A DNA stretch of 64,000 nt from DRPG01 sp964655065 (GTDB lineage: Bacteria; Myxococcota_A; UBA796; GCA-2862545): positions 21,290 to 85,289 of the forward strand of contig CAZZLC010000029.1 in NCBI GenBank assembly GCA_964655065.1. Direction: 5' to 3'. The translations under genes and the position numbers were made by a program. The notes beneath the pieces were generated by a model. The model did no database searches and was not told the DNA's origin. It was given only the letters and a program-made list of their open reading frames with translations. This document shows positions 17,891 to 26,356 of the stretch, piece by piece (position 1 is the first letter of the stretch; every line of letters starts with the position of its first letter).

Positions 17891-20800
17891 CAGCGCTCCA
17901 GCATTGCCGGCCAGAACAGTGAACGCCAAGGCAAATTTCTCCGGTGGGCGTGAACGAACCCGTTCAGCCCCGCGTCAGCATAGAGCGACAGCGCCCGCTG
18001 CGTGCGGTTTCTCGCCTCGGCGGGACGCCCCTCGAACGACGCGAGAGCCCCCGAGAGGGCCTCGACGTGACCTGCCCCCCAGTGGGGCTGCTCGGCGTGG
18101 AGGATGCGAATGCTCCGCCTCACGACCCTGGGGGACCAGGGGGCTCCGCTCGCGGCCACGGCAAGCTCGGCCAGTCCGCGCAGCCAAGCGTGACCGGTCC
18201 GAACGTGCTGAAGATCCGTGAGGACCTTGGGTGGACGTCGACCGATCGCGATCCGGGCGCTCTGCGGGTCGCCCGCGTGCAAGGCGACCCGGCAGCGGGC
18301 GAACGAGGTCACCCACTGGTACGCGGCCGGCAGCGTCCCCTGTCGCGCCACCTCGTCGTCGAGGATCCGGGCGGCGGCCTCGGCATCCCCGTCGATCAGC
18401 GGCACGAGATAGCGCACGGCGATCTCGCAGAGCCCCGACGACAGCCGGTCCGATCGGTCGGCCAGCACCTGCGAGAGGCGCTCGGCCTGGGCGATCCACG
18501 CCGCGTCGGGAGGCGCCGAGAAGTGCAGCGCGAGAAGCCGGTTCACCCGGGCGACCGACAGCGCCCAGCCGCCGTCCTCGGTCGGCGGATACTGGGCGAT
18601 GGCCTCGGCGAGCACCGACGCGGACTGGCCCATGCGCTCGGTGTAGAGCATCACGTAGGCCCGGGTGGTCGCCACGAACGCCCGTGTGACCGGCGAGGCC
18701 TGGCCGGTCCAGCGCTCGAGGAAGCGGTCGAGCCGCTCGGCCTCGCCGCGACCACTCCGAGACAGGGCCAGCGCGTTCCACAGCAAGGCCGCGGCACGCA
18801 CCGCGTGATCGAGGTGCCGATCCTCGAGGGCCATGCGGAGGTACCGCACGAGCATGGCGGCCGCCTGGGTGTACTCGAAGTACGCGAGGGGAGCTGCCGC
18901 CGCCCAGGCCGCGACGAGCCTCGGGGGCGCAGGCCGGTCCACCGGATCGAGCTCGAGGGCGTGGCGGCGGAGCCAGAACAGGTCCAGCAGCGTGGCGAGA
19001 CGAGCGCGCCACCCCGACGGAGGGAGCGAGAACCCGAGCAGGCCGCAGGCCTCGGTGAGCGTGACCAGACCGCGGGAGACGTTGCCCGCTCGCAGCCAGA
19101 GATCCGCGGCAGCAGCCAGGTGGTGCCCGCGGTCGGCCCCCTCGACCCGCGCCGCTGCCTGGGTGGCGGCGCGCGCTGCGTCCAGTGGCTGGTTCTGGTC
19201 CGCGAGAGACCGAGCGAGCAGGGCGTGCCCGTCGACACGGTCGTCGTGCTCCACGACGTAGCGCACCCACCGCTCCGCCGCAGACGGCGCGCCTCGGGCC
19301 AACGCCTGACGTGCGCTCTCGAGCGCCTCGGGCACCGCCCGATCGTGGTCCCCGAGGAACCGGAGCAGCCCGGCTCTCGTCTCGGGGGGCGCGTCGACCA
19401 GCTCCTCGAGCACGTCCCGCAGCGCGGGTTCCCCGATGGGCGGGAGACCCGGCGGCAGTCGCACCAGCGCGACGGTGGACGCGTCGCGGGACCAGTCGAG
19501 GAGGCCATGGTCGTCGAGTGCATCGACGGCCTCGGCGGAGCCGTGGCGAAGCGCGAACAGCGTGGTCACCCGGCCCCCGAGGCTGGCGATCAGGCTCGCC
19601 AGTCGACCCGCCGCCTGGGGAAGCTCCGCCGCGCGCTCGACGGGCGGGGCAAGGTCGATGCGCTCGGACTCGGCCACCGTCCAGGCCACGAGGGGAGCCT
19701 CCTCGGTGGTCGACACCACACAGGCGCGCACGTCCCCCTCGTCGAGCAGGTGGGTGAGGATCCGCTCGCTGTCACGGTCGATCCACTGCGCGTTCTCGAC
19801 GATGAACAGCGTCCCCTGGTCGCGCTCCGAGTCGACGCTCGCGGCGACCAGCGCCTTCAGGGCGCGCGCCAGCTCCCGGTGTCGAGGGCCCGGAAGGGCC
19901 ACCACGGTGGCCCGGCTCCGGGCGAAGGCGGGGAATGCCGTCTCGAGGAGGGCGCGGTCGACGTCGTCGAGAGCATCGAGGTGGGCCGAAAGATCGTCGA
20001 CCAGTCCCTCGAGGGCGTGCAGCGGACGCAGCCCGCTGCGGGTGCCTCCAAAGCGGAGCACCGACCACTGCCGTCCCACGGCCACCCGAAACAGCGTGTC
20101 GGCGAGAGCCCGCCCGGACTTGGGGTCACCGACCACGACGAGTCGCGGCTGGGCAGCGCCGAGCCACCGCTTCGCCACGACGCGGTGCGACGCGTCGGGA
20201 TCTTCGGAGCGGGTAGGCCTGCCCGCGAGCGCGACGAGGCAGTCCTCCGCCGACGGGCGCTGGTTCGGATCGGGATGGAGGCATCGCCGGAGGACGTCGG
20301 CGAGCGACGGATTGGCGATGGGCGGAAGCGGAATGGTCCCCCGCGACAGCGTGACGTCGACCCGACGATTCAGCGCCGCGGCGTCGAGCGGCGCGGCGAC
20401 CACCTCGTGGATCACCAGCCCCGCCGCGTAGATGTCGCTCGGCGGCCCCCACGACTCCCGGTTCAGCTGCTCGGGCGAGAAGTAGTGGGGCGTCCCGTCG
20501 AGGCTGGCTCGGGGGTGGGCCACCGAGTACGCGAGGCCGAGATCCACGAGGACCACGGTGTTGTCGGAGCGGACGCGGACGTTCTGCGGCTTGATGTCGC
20601 CGTGGACGATGCCCGAGGCGTGGAGCACCTCGATGGCCGAGAACAGCCCCACCGCGAGCTCGGTCGGATCGATGGTGGCGAGGACGTCCGACAGGTCGTG
20701 GCCTTCGACCAGCTCCATGACCAGCGCGGTGCTGCCCTCCTCCTCTACGAGCTCGCGAACCCGTGGCAGGTGCCGGCAGGGCGTGCGGGCGAGGAGGCGA

Positions 20801-20991
20801 AAGTCGCGGCGGAGCTCGTCGAGCCCCTCGACCGCGTCCGTCGACCAGATCTTGAGTGCGACCTCCTGACGCCACCTCGTGTCGTAGGCCCGCAGGACCC
20901 GGCTGCGGGCTCCGCGGCCGAGCTCGCCGAGGATGCGGAACCGGCCCCAGGGTTGGCCGTCGCGGTCACGGGGGTCGGCGGTCTGCGGCAC
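17890..20991 (-). CDS. Ser/Thr protein kinase with degenerate AAA-type ATPase and helical repeat region
   Basis: GTG 20991 follows GGAGG on the minus strand. Residues 15-260 form a Pkn-type kinase: glycine loop GELGRGARS, Lys47 (VALK), catalytic D132 in HGDIKPQN and D150 of the DFG position (here DLG). Residues 280-600 resemble the PknK/STAND-type ATPase that follows kinases in myxobacteria, but the P-loop reads GDPKSGRA at 288-295 and lacks the GK[ST] lysine; the Walker B-like strand is LFIVENAQ. Residues 620-1033 are helical repeats (TPR-like). No transmembrane segment is evident, so it is probably cytosolic. It sits between a GAF-AAA+ gene and the lipoxygenase, whose start overlaps its stop by one base, suggesting it senses or controls that pathway. 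Confidence 0.82.
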   Translation of the reverse strand: MPQTADPRDRDGQPWGRFRILGELGRGARSRVLRAYDTRWRQEVALKIWSTDAVEGLDELRRDFRLLARTPCRHLPRVRELVEEEGSTALVMELVEGHDLSDVLATIDPTELAVGLFSAIEVLHASGIVHGDIKPQNVRVRSDNTVVLVDLGLAYSVAHPRASLDGTPHYFSPEQLNRESWGPPSDIYAAGLVIHEVVAAPLDAAALNRRVDVTLSRGTIPLPPIANPSLADVLRRCLHPDPNQRPSAEDCLVALAGRPTRSEDPDASHRVVAKRWLGAAQPRLVVVGDPKSGRALADTLFRVAVGRQWSVLRFGGTRSGLRPLHALEGLVDDLSAHLDALDDVDRALLETAFPAFARSRATVVALPGPRHRELARALKALVAASVDSERDQGTLFIVENAQWIDRDSERILTHLLDEGDVRACVVSTTEEAPLVAWTVAESERIDLAPPVERAAELPQAAGRLASLIASLGGRVTTLFALRHGSAEAVDALDDHGLLDWSRDASTVALVRLPPGLPPIGEPALRDVLEELVDAPPETRAGLLRFLGDHDRAVPEALESARQALARGAPSAAERWVRYVVEHDDRVDGHALLARSLADQNQPLDAARAATQAAARVEGADRGHHLAAAADLWLRAGNVSRGLVTLTEACGLLGFSLPPSGWRARLATLLDLFWLRRHALELDPVDRPAPPRLVAAWAAAAPLAYFEYTQAAAMLVRYLRMALEDRHLDHAVRAAALLWNALALSRSGRGEAERLDRFLERWTGQASPVTRAFVATTRAYVMLYTERMGQSASVLAEAIAQYPPTEDGGWALSVARVNRLLALHFSAPPDAAWIAQAERLSQVLADRSDRLSSGLCEIAVRYLVPLIDGDAEAAARILDDEVARQGTLPAAYQWVTSFARCRVALHAGDPQSARIAIGRRPPKVLTDLQHVRTGHAWLRGLAELAVAASGAPWSPRVVRRSIRILHAEQPHWGAGHVEALSGALASFEGRPAEARNRTQRALSLYADAGLNGFVHAHRRNLPWRSLFWPAMLER

Positions 20992-21054
20992 GGGATCCTC
21001 CGACCGGTGGGCATCACACCGGGGGTCTACAGTTGCAACCTGCCACCTGCACGT

Positions 21055-22359
21055 TCACCCAGCGCCGAGGTGCTCGGGGCCGACGACCGCGGTGTCCTCC
21101 GCGCTCGCGCGGACGAGCCCCGCTCGGAGGACGCTCTGCAGCTCCTGCACGTTGCCGGGCCACGATCGGGACTCCAGCCAGGCACAGGCGGCGTTGGAGA
21201 GGGGCCGCGCCCGGATCTGGGCCTCCCGCGCCAGCCGGTCGACCAGCGCCAGAGCGAGGGGCACGACATCCTCGGGGCGGTCGGCGAGCGGCGGCACCGC
21301 GATCCGCAGCGCGTTCAGCTGGAAGTAGAGGTCCTGGCGAAGTCGCTGCTCGTCCCGGGCCCGCTCCGGATCCCCGCTCGTGGCCGCCATCACCCTCACG
21401 TCGGGCGCCCGATGGTCGTCGGCGTCCCCCACCCGTCTCACCCTCCGGTGCTCCAGGAGGACGCTCAGCGCGCTCTGAACCGCAGGGGCGAGCGCGAGGA
21501 CGTCGTCGACGTAGAGCGTACCGCCGTCCGCCGCGTGAACGAGCCCGTCACAGTCGAGGTCCAGCCCTGGCCAGGCGCCTCGTCGCGCGCCGAAGACCTC
21601 GGCCGCCGCGCGATCGGCGGACAGACTCCCCGTGTCGACCACCACGAAAGGCCCTCTTCGTGCGGGCTGACTGTCGTGGATCATTCGCGCGAGACTCCGC
21701 TTGCCCGAGCCTGGGGGGCCCGTGATCAGCAGGGGCGTGTCCGTCGTCGCGGCCATGGCGGCATCGCGAAGCACGCCAGCGAACGCTGGAGACTGTCCGG
21801 CCAGGTGGTCGGAGAGGAGGCGCGCGCGGAAGGGGCGGGTCGGGTCGTCCTCCGCACTCCCCAGACCCGACAACGTCCGCTGCACGGCCGGCTCCAGGTG
21901 CGTCACGATCAGCCTCGCGAGCCGTCGGGCCCGCTCGTCGAACCGACCCGGCGGCCCCGCGAGGTAGAGCACGCCCTGGGGCTCTCCACCGGCCCGGAGC
22001 GCCGCACAGAGCACCGCCCGGATCTGGGCATCCCGCACGCTCGGGCGATCCTCGAAGCGCTCGTCGAGCAAGGCGTCGACCGTGTGGATCACCCCCCCGC
22101 GGGCCGCTGCGGAGAGGAGGGCGACGCTGATCTGCCGGCGCATCCCGAACACCAGCTCGTCGTTCGTCGGGAACGCACGCCACCACCGCGGCGTCGCCGA
22201 GTCGAAGCCCGGGCCGATCGCGAGGTAGGCCTTGTCGGCGCCCGTGGCGGACCGGGCCAGCTGCAGCACCTCGGTGAGGAAGGGCTCGATCTCCACGCGC
22301 TCGCCGAGGTTCAGGAGGGCGTGCAGGAGTTCGCACTCGTGGGCCAGGGTGTCGGTCAT
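21055..22359 (-). CDS. GAF domain plus sigma-54-activator-like AAA+ protein lacking the GAFTGA loop and HTH
   Basis: A 434-residue protein with an N-terminal GAF domain (about 15-165; VLQLARSATGADKAYLAIG and GGEPQGVLYLAG) and an AAA+ domain with Walker A GPPGSGKRS at 214-222, a Walker B-like LYVDD at 282-286 and the usual SWPGNVQELQ near the end. The segment that is GAFTGA in genuine activators reads GAWPGL (261-266), and the protein stops after the AAA+ lid with no Fis-type HTH. It therefore looks unable to activate sigma-54 in the standard way. A kinase follows 63 bp downstream. The GAF domain is a plausible small-molecule or redox sensor. Confidence 0.85.
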   Translation of the reverse strand: MTDTLAHECELLHALLNLGERVEIEPFLTEVLQLARSATGADKAYLAIGPGFDSATPRWWRAFPTNDELVFGMRRQISVALLSAAARGGVIHTVDALLDERFEDRPSVRDAQIRAVLCAALRAGGEPQGVLYLAGPPGRFDERARRLARLIVTHLEPAVQRTLSGLGSAEDDPTRPFRARLLSDHLAGQSPAFAGVLRDAAMAATTDTPLLITGPPGSGKRSLARMIHDSQPARRGPFVVVDTGSLSADRAAAEVFGARRGAWPGLDLDCDGLVHAADGGTLYVDDVLALAPAVQSALSVLLEHRRVRRVGDADDHRAPDVRVMAATSGDPERARDEQRLRQDLYFQLNALRIAVPPLADRPEDVVPLALALVDRLAREAQIRARPLSNAACAWLESRSWPGNVQELQSVLRAGLVRASAEDTAVVGPEHLGAG

Positions 22360-22558
22360 CGGGGCAGTTCGACCTCCGTGCGAGCGACCGGGGGTTCGTC
22401 CGGGTACGATCCCCGCCAGTCGGAGACCTCCATGATGCCGTCCCTCCTACCCCTGCTCCGCGGCGAACCCCTACCCGAGCGCGTCCCTGGCGGTTTGCAA
22501 ATGGTGAACCGGGGCGCTCGATCCCGTTGTGCCCGGCGCTCGGGCACGTCGAGCTGAC

Positions 22559-22996
22559 GTGCGGCCTCTCGTCCTTCGATCCTCCGTCACGATCCCCGCC
22601 CCGCCCGACGTCGTGTGGGACGTGCTCACCGACGTGCCCGACTGGCCTCGCTGGTGCCCGCCGGTGCGCAGGGTGACCCGCTTCGGCACGCTCAAGCCCG
22701 GTGAGCGGATGGCGTACGTGCTCGCGATGGGACCCGGCGTGCCCGTGTCGTTCGACGTCGAGCTGCAGGTCGTCGACCCGCCGCGTCACCTCCAGTGGAC
22801 GTCCACGAAGTGGTGGGGAGTGCGGGGAACGCGCGCCTTCCGACTGACGCCGGTGCCCGACGGAACCGAGGTCGTCGACGAGAAGACCTTCGAGAGCCGC
22901 ATCTGGCCCGTCGCCGCGCTGTACCCGCGAGGCACGGTGTCCGCGATGTCGGATGGATGGCTCGAGGGTCTGCAGCAGGCCGTGGCCGAGCGGTGA
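22559..22996 (+). CDS. SRPBCC (polyketide cyclase / START-like) family protein
   Basis: A 145-residue cytoplasmic protein. GTG 22559 gives the typical SRPBCC opening VTIPAPPDVVWDVLTDV followed by PDWPRWCPPVRRV; a GTG at 22529 adds ten Arg-rich residues and looks wrong. The helix-grip fold pattern continues with VVDPPRHLQW, RAFRLTPVPDGTEV and a C-terminal helix containing AMSDGWLEGLQQAV. Members bind hydrophobic ligands; function here unknown. Single gene, flanked by divergent and convergent neighbours. Confidence 0.85.
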   Translation: MRPLVLRSSVTIPAPPDVVWDVLTDVPDWPRWCPPVRRVTRFGTLKPGERMAYVLAMGPGVPVSFDVELQVVDPPRHLQWTSTKWWGVRGTRAFRLTPVPDGTEVVDEKTFESRIWPVAALYPRGTVSAMSDGWLEGLQQAVAER

Positions 22997-23006
22997 CCGG
23001 CTCGAT

Positions 23007-23327
23007 CTATGGCACCTTGCGGAGGCTGCGGTCCACCACGCAGAGCCCCTCGGAGCTGCAGCGAGGGATCAGCGGCTGGCAAGCGAGCCGGGTGCAGACG
23101 ACGCTGCCGCAGCGGGCCTCGCCGAACTCGTCGAGCGCCGCCTCCTCCTGACCGATCGTCACCGCGACCGCGGTTCCCCCGTTGCACTCGTCGCAGCACC
23201 CGAGCTCGACGATCGTACACTCCTCGTCGACCTGACACGCCCGGAGATCCACCTCGAGCGGCTGCGTCGGCGGATAGGCCGGATTCCCGCACCCCAAGGC
23301 CCACAGGGCGAACCACACCACGATCAT
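23007..23327 (-). CDS. Small cysteine-rich lipoprotein
   Basis: The start at ATG 23327 (GAGGAG five to ten bases upstream, minus strand) gives MIVVWFALWALGC, a lipoprotein signal with Cys at residue 13. The mature 94 residues hold about ten cysteines, in pairs such as CTIVELGCCDEC and CGSVVC...CQ, ending with SEGLCVVD. This pattern is common in Myxococcota surface proteins and is probably disulfide-bonded. No enzymatic motif. Confidence 0.65.
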   Translation of the reverse strand: MIVVWFALWALGCGNPAYPPTQPLEVDLRACQVDEECTIVELGCCDECNGGTAVAVTIGQEEAALDEFGEARCGSVVCTRLACQPLIPRCSSEGLCVVDRSLRKVP

Positions 23328-23440
23328 CGGCATCTCCTCGGCCGGCACCCCTATTGGAAGGCGCGGACGTCGGCGACCCACCCCGCGCGGGACTGACAAG
23401 CCCTTGATAGAATCCAGGGCTGCCCGGACGAGGAGGAGCG

Positions 23441-25630
23441 ATGATCGGACGCGTCGTGAGCGTCGTGCTGCTGCTGGCCGTGGCCTGCGCCGGGGACCTC
23501 GAGTCCCCTTCTGGGCCTCCGGGAGATGCCGATGGCGACGGCATCCGCGCCGACGAAGACTGCAACGACGATGATGCGACCGTGTTCCCTGGCGCTCCCG
23601 AGATCTGCGACGGCGTCGACAACGACTGTGACGACCTCGTCGACGACGACGACGAGCTCGCGGAGGCCCCCCGGTGGTACCGCGATCTCGACGGCGACGG
23701 CTTTGGGAGCGGCGGCGGGATGCTCGCCTGCGAGGAGCCTGCCTCGGGCTTCACCGCGGAGGCGGGAGACTGCGACGACAACGACGAGACGGTGAGCCCC
23801 GACGCGCTCGAGGTCTGCGACACCATCGACAACGACTGCGACGATCTCGTCGACGACGACGACGACGACGTCGACACGTCGACGGGGGCCGAGTTCTGGG
23901 TCGACGACGACGGGGACGGCTTCGGAGATCCCGAGCGGCCGGTGTTCGCGTGTCGCCGGCTCGACGGTCTGGCCGACAACCCGAACGACTGCGACGACCT
24001 GCAGGACGTGGTTCGACCCGGAGTCGCCGAGGTCTGCGACGCCATCGACAACGACTGCGACGGCCTCGTCGATGACGAGGACCCGGATCGGGACCCGAGC
24101 GTGGCCCCGCTGCACTACGTGGACGCCGACCGCGACGGATTCGGCAACCCCTCCACCGGCATCCGGGCCTGTCGCGCGCCGCAGGACACGGTCTCGATCG
24201 CCGGCGACTGCGACGATGGCTCCGCGGCGATCTCCCCCGACGCGACCGAGATCTGCGACAGCGTCGACAACGACTGTGACAACGCCATCGACGACGCCGA
24301 CCCCTCCCTCGACGCGTCCCAGGGCGGTGTGACCTCCTACACCGACAGCGATCGGGACGGGTTCGGCGACCCGACCACCGCGCTCGTCACCTGCCTGCTC
24401 CCGCCCGATCGCTCCACGACGGGCGAGGACTGCGACGACACCCGCGACGACGTGTTCCCGGGGGCCGAGGAGTACTGCGACGGCGTGCGGAACGACTGCA
24501 CCTCGCCCCAGCTCGACGAAGACGGCCTCGCGAGCTGGACCGACCCGAGCGGCCGCGTGGACGTCACCGGACTGCTCACCGGAACGGACTCCGAGGAGGC
24601 CCAGGCCGTCTTCGGTACCGACGGCCAGCTCGCTCTGTGCGAGGACACCTGGTACGCGTCCATCACGATCCTCGGCGGCGCGAACGTGGAGGTCCGGGGC
24701 TACGGCACCAGCCGCGACGCGGTGCGCGTCGAGGGCGTGAACGGGTCGCCGATCGAGATCGACGACGCAGGCTCGACCGTGACCATCGAGGGCCTCACCG
24801 TCGCTGGCGCCGGAGGCTCGGCCTACGGGATCCGCTGTGCGTCGTCGGCCGAGCCCCACGTCCTGACCATGCGCGACGTTCGGGTGACCGACAACGTGCT
24901 CGTCGGCAATGCCGCGTTGAGTGCAGACCGCTGCACCACCTCGCTTCAGGACGTCGAGATCGATGGGAACGCGGGCTCGGCGGCCCTCGAGGTCACGAAG
25001 GGGTCGCTCCTCGCGCAGCGCGTCGACGTCCACGACAACACGAGCGACTCGGCCGGCGGAGGGCTCTTGCTCGGGGTAGGCCTGCACCAGCTCGACGACG
25101 TGCAGGTTCGCAACAACGTGGTCGACGACCCGTCGGGCACGCCGGGCGGTGGCGGCATCTTGATCGACCTCGGAGCGACGGTCGAGCTGACCGGCGGCAT
25201 CGTCGAGGGCAACCTCTGCCCCGGTAGCGGCGGCGGGATCCTCTCGTTTGGCGAGCTGACGCTGCTCGACACCACCATCCGCGGCAACACGGCCGCCCAG
25301 GGAGGCGGGATCGCCGTCAACGGGGGTGAGCTCCTCGCGCGGCGGTCGACGCTCACGGGCAACCTGGCCAACGTCGACGTCGGTGGCGGGCTCGTCGTGA
25401 GCGACGGGTCGAACGTACGGCTCGAGACCTGCACCCTGACGGCCAACGAGGCGGCGACGACCGGTGGCGCCATCTGGGCCTCGCCCCAAGGCACGCTCCT
25501 CGACGTCCAGGATGGCGCGTTCGGGGCCACCGGCACCCCCGAGGACAACCTGCCTCACGACGTGAGCTGGGACACCGCCCTCACGCTTCAGGACAACGAG
25601 ACCTTCTGCTTCGGACCCCGCTGCCCGTGA
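23441..25630 (+). CDS. MopE-type metal-binding repeat lipoprotein fused to a beta-helix domain
   Basis: ATG 23441 with an AGGAGG just upstream starts MIGRVVSVVLLLAVAC, a lipoprotein signal (Cys at 16). Residues 25-355 hold four full and one worn copy of the putative metal-binding motif: EICDGVDNDCDDLVDDD, EVCDTIDNDCDDLVDD, EVCDAIDNDCDGLVDD, EICDSVDNDCDNAIDD and EYCDGVRNDC, each separated by a D-x-D-G-D-G/FGD or FGN loop. The repeat is named for MopE of Methylococcus (copper binding), but in myxobacteria such repeats are best read as calcium-like surface modules. Residues 370-729 form a parallel beta-helix with many G-G-G and N turns. The stop overlaps the next start by four bases. Confidence 0.85.
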   Translation: MIGRVVSVVLLLAVACAGDLESPSGPPGDADGDGIRADEDCNDDDATVFPGAPEICDGVDNDCDDLVDDDDELAEAPRWYRDLDGDGFGSGGGMLACEEPASGFTAEAGDCDDNDETVSPDALEVCDTIDNDCDDLVDDDDDDVDTSTGAEFWVDDDGDGFGDPERPVFACRRLDGLADNPNDCDDLQDVVRPGVAEVCDAIDNDCDGLVDDEDPDRDPSVAPLHYVDADRDGFGNPSTGIRACRAPQDTVSIAGDCDDGSAAISPDATEICDSVDNDCDNAIDDADPSLDASQGGVTSYTDSDRDGFGDPTTALVTCLLPPDRSTTGEDCDDTRDDVFPGAEEYCDGVRNDCTSPQLDEDGLASWTDPSGRVDVTGLLTGTDSEEAQAVFGTDGQLALCEDTWYASITILGGANVEVRGYGTSRDAVRVEGVNGSPIEIDDAGSTVTIEGLTVAGAGGSAYGIRCASSAEPHVLTMRDVRVTDNVLVGNAALSADRCTTSLQDVEIDGNAGSAALEVTKGSLLAQRVDVHDNTSDSAGGGLLLGVGLHQLDDVQVRNNVVDDPSGTPGGGGILIDLGATVELTGGIVEGNLCPGSGGGILSFGELTLLDTTIRGNTAAQGGGIAVNGGELLARRSTLTGNLANVDVGGGLVVSDGSNVRLETCTLTANEAATTGGAIWASPQGTLLDVQDGAFGATGTPEDNLPHDVSWDTALTLQDNETFCFGPRCP
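23525..24500 (+). repeat. Coding tandem repeats, MopE-type CDxxDNDCD units
   Basis: Five imperfect in-frame repeats of about 170-200 bp within the gene at 23441. Each includes a core such as GTCGACAACGACTGCGA encoding V-D-N-D-C-D. They are protein-level repeats, not a mobile or CRISPR structure. Confidence 0.7.
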
Positions 25631-26301
25631 ACGAGATCACCCTGTCCTCCGCTGCCGGAGGGAACCTCGAAGACGCCGCGATCGCGCTCGCCGCGATCGA
25701 CCACGGTCTCACCGACGTCGACGGCGTCAAGCGCGCGCTCGACGCCCTCGCGCGACCCGTGCGCCTCCCGCCGGGAGCCACCGCGATCGAGGGGGTCGCC
25801 CGACTGACTCTGCACCTCTTCCACACGGAGGGGATCCGCGGCGACGAGGAGGACTACGACGCACCCCGCAACTCCTGGATCGACCAGGTGCTGGAGCGGC
25901 GTCGGGGGCTGCCGATCCTCCTGTCGATCGTGACCATCGCGGTCGGAGAGCGCGCGGGCCTCGCCCTCGATCCGATCGGCTTCCCGAGCCACTTCCTGGT
26001 CGCTCCCCGTGATGCCGAGGAGCGCTTCTTCGTCGATCCGTTCCACGGGGGCGTGGTGATCCGCGAGGACGTCTTGCGGGGGCGGTTCACCAAGCAGACC
26101 GGCCTGTCCGACGACGCGGCCTTCGAGCAGGCGGTCACGCCCGTGAGCACCCGCGCCGTGTTGGTCCGGATGTGCACCAACCTCGCACTGGCCTATCTCC
26201 GGCGGAAGGACGTCCCGGGCTGCGTCCGCATGCGTGCGCAGCTGGAGGCGCTCGGCGAGCACGAAGGGCCGGTAGTCGAGCTCCTGCGCCGGTTCACCTG
26301 A
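25627..26301 (+). CDS. SirB1-family transglutaminase-like protein
   Basis: GTG 25627 overlaps the upstream stop by four bases. The 224-residue protein matches SirB1: an N-terminal helical part, then PRNSWIDQVLERRRGLPILLSI and GLALDPIGFPSHFLV, FFVDPFHGGVV, and C-terminal NLALAYLRRKDVPGCVRM with TPR-like helices. These blocks are the conserved core of SirB1 (the transglutaminase-like fold). Residues 1-60 are a non-conserved helical leader. The biological role of SirB1 in most bacteria is not established. Confidence 0.85.
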   Translation: MNEITLSSAAGGNLEDAAIALAAIDHGLTDVDGVKRALDALARPVRLPPGATAIEGVARLTLHLFHTEGIRGDEEDYDAPRNSWIDQVLERRRGLPILLSIVTIAVGERAGLALDPIGFPSHFLVAPRDAEERFFVDPFHGGVVIREDVLRGRFTKQTGLSDDAAFEQAVTPVSTRAVLVRMCTNLALAYLRRKDVPGCVRMRAQLEALGEHEGPVVELLRRFT

Positions 26302-26356
26302 CCCTGCACCGATGTGGCGCACCTGAGCGCGGGAACGTCGCGATTACCCGTGCCTC

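Noticed and set aside
17944..22557. A 1537-codon open frame on the plus strand
   Set aside because: It is the antisense shadow of the lipoxygenase-end, kinase and AAA+ genes; high GC keeps it open. It has no domain pattern.
22432..22557. A 41-codon frame starting ATG ATG after GGAGACC
   Set aside because: No homologue recognised and no conserved composition; left out.
23525..24500. Tandem DNA repeats that could suggest a CRISPR
   Set aside because: They are in-frame protein repeats with variable unit length and no spacers.
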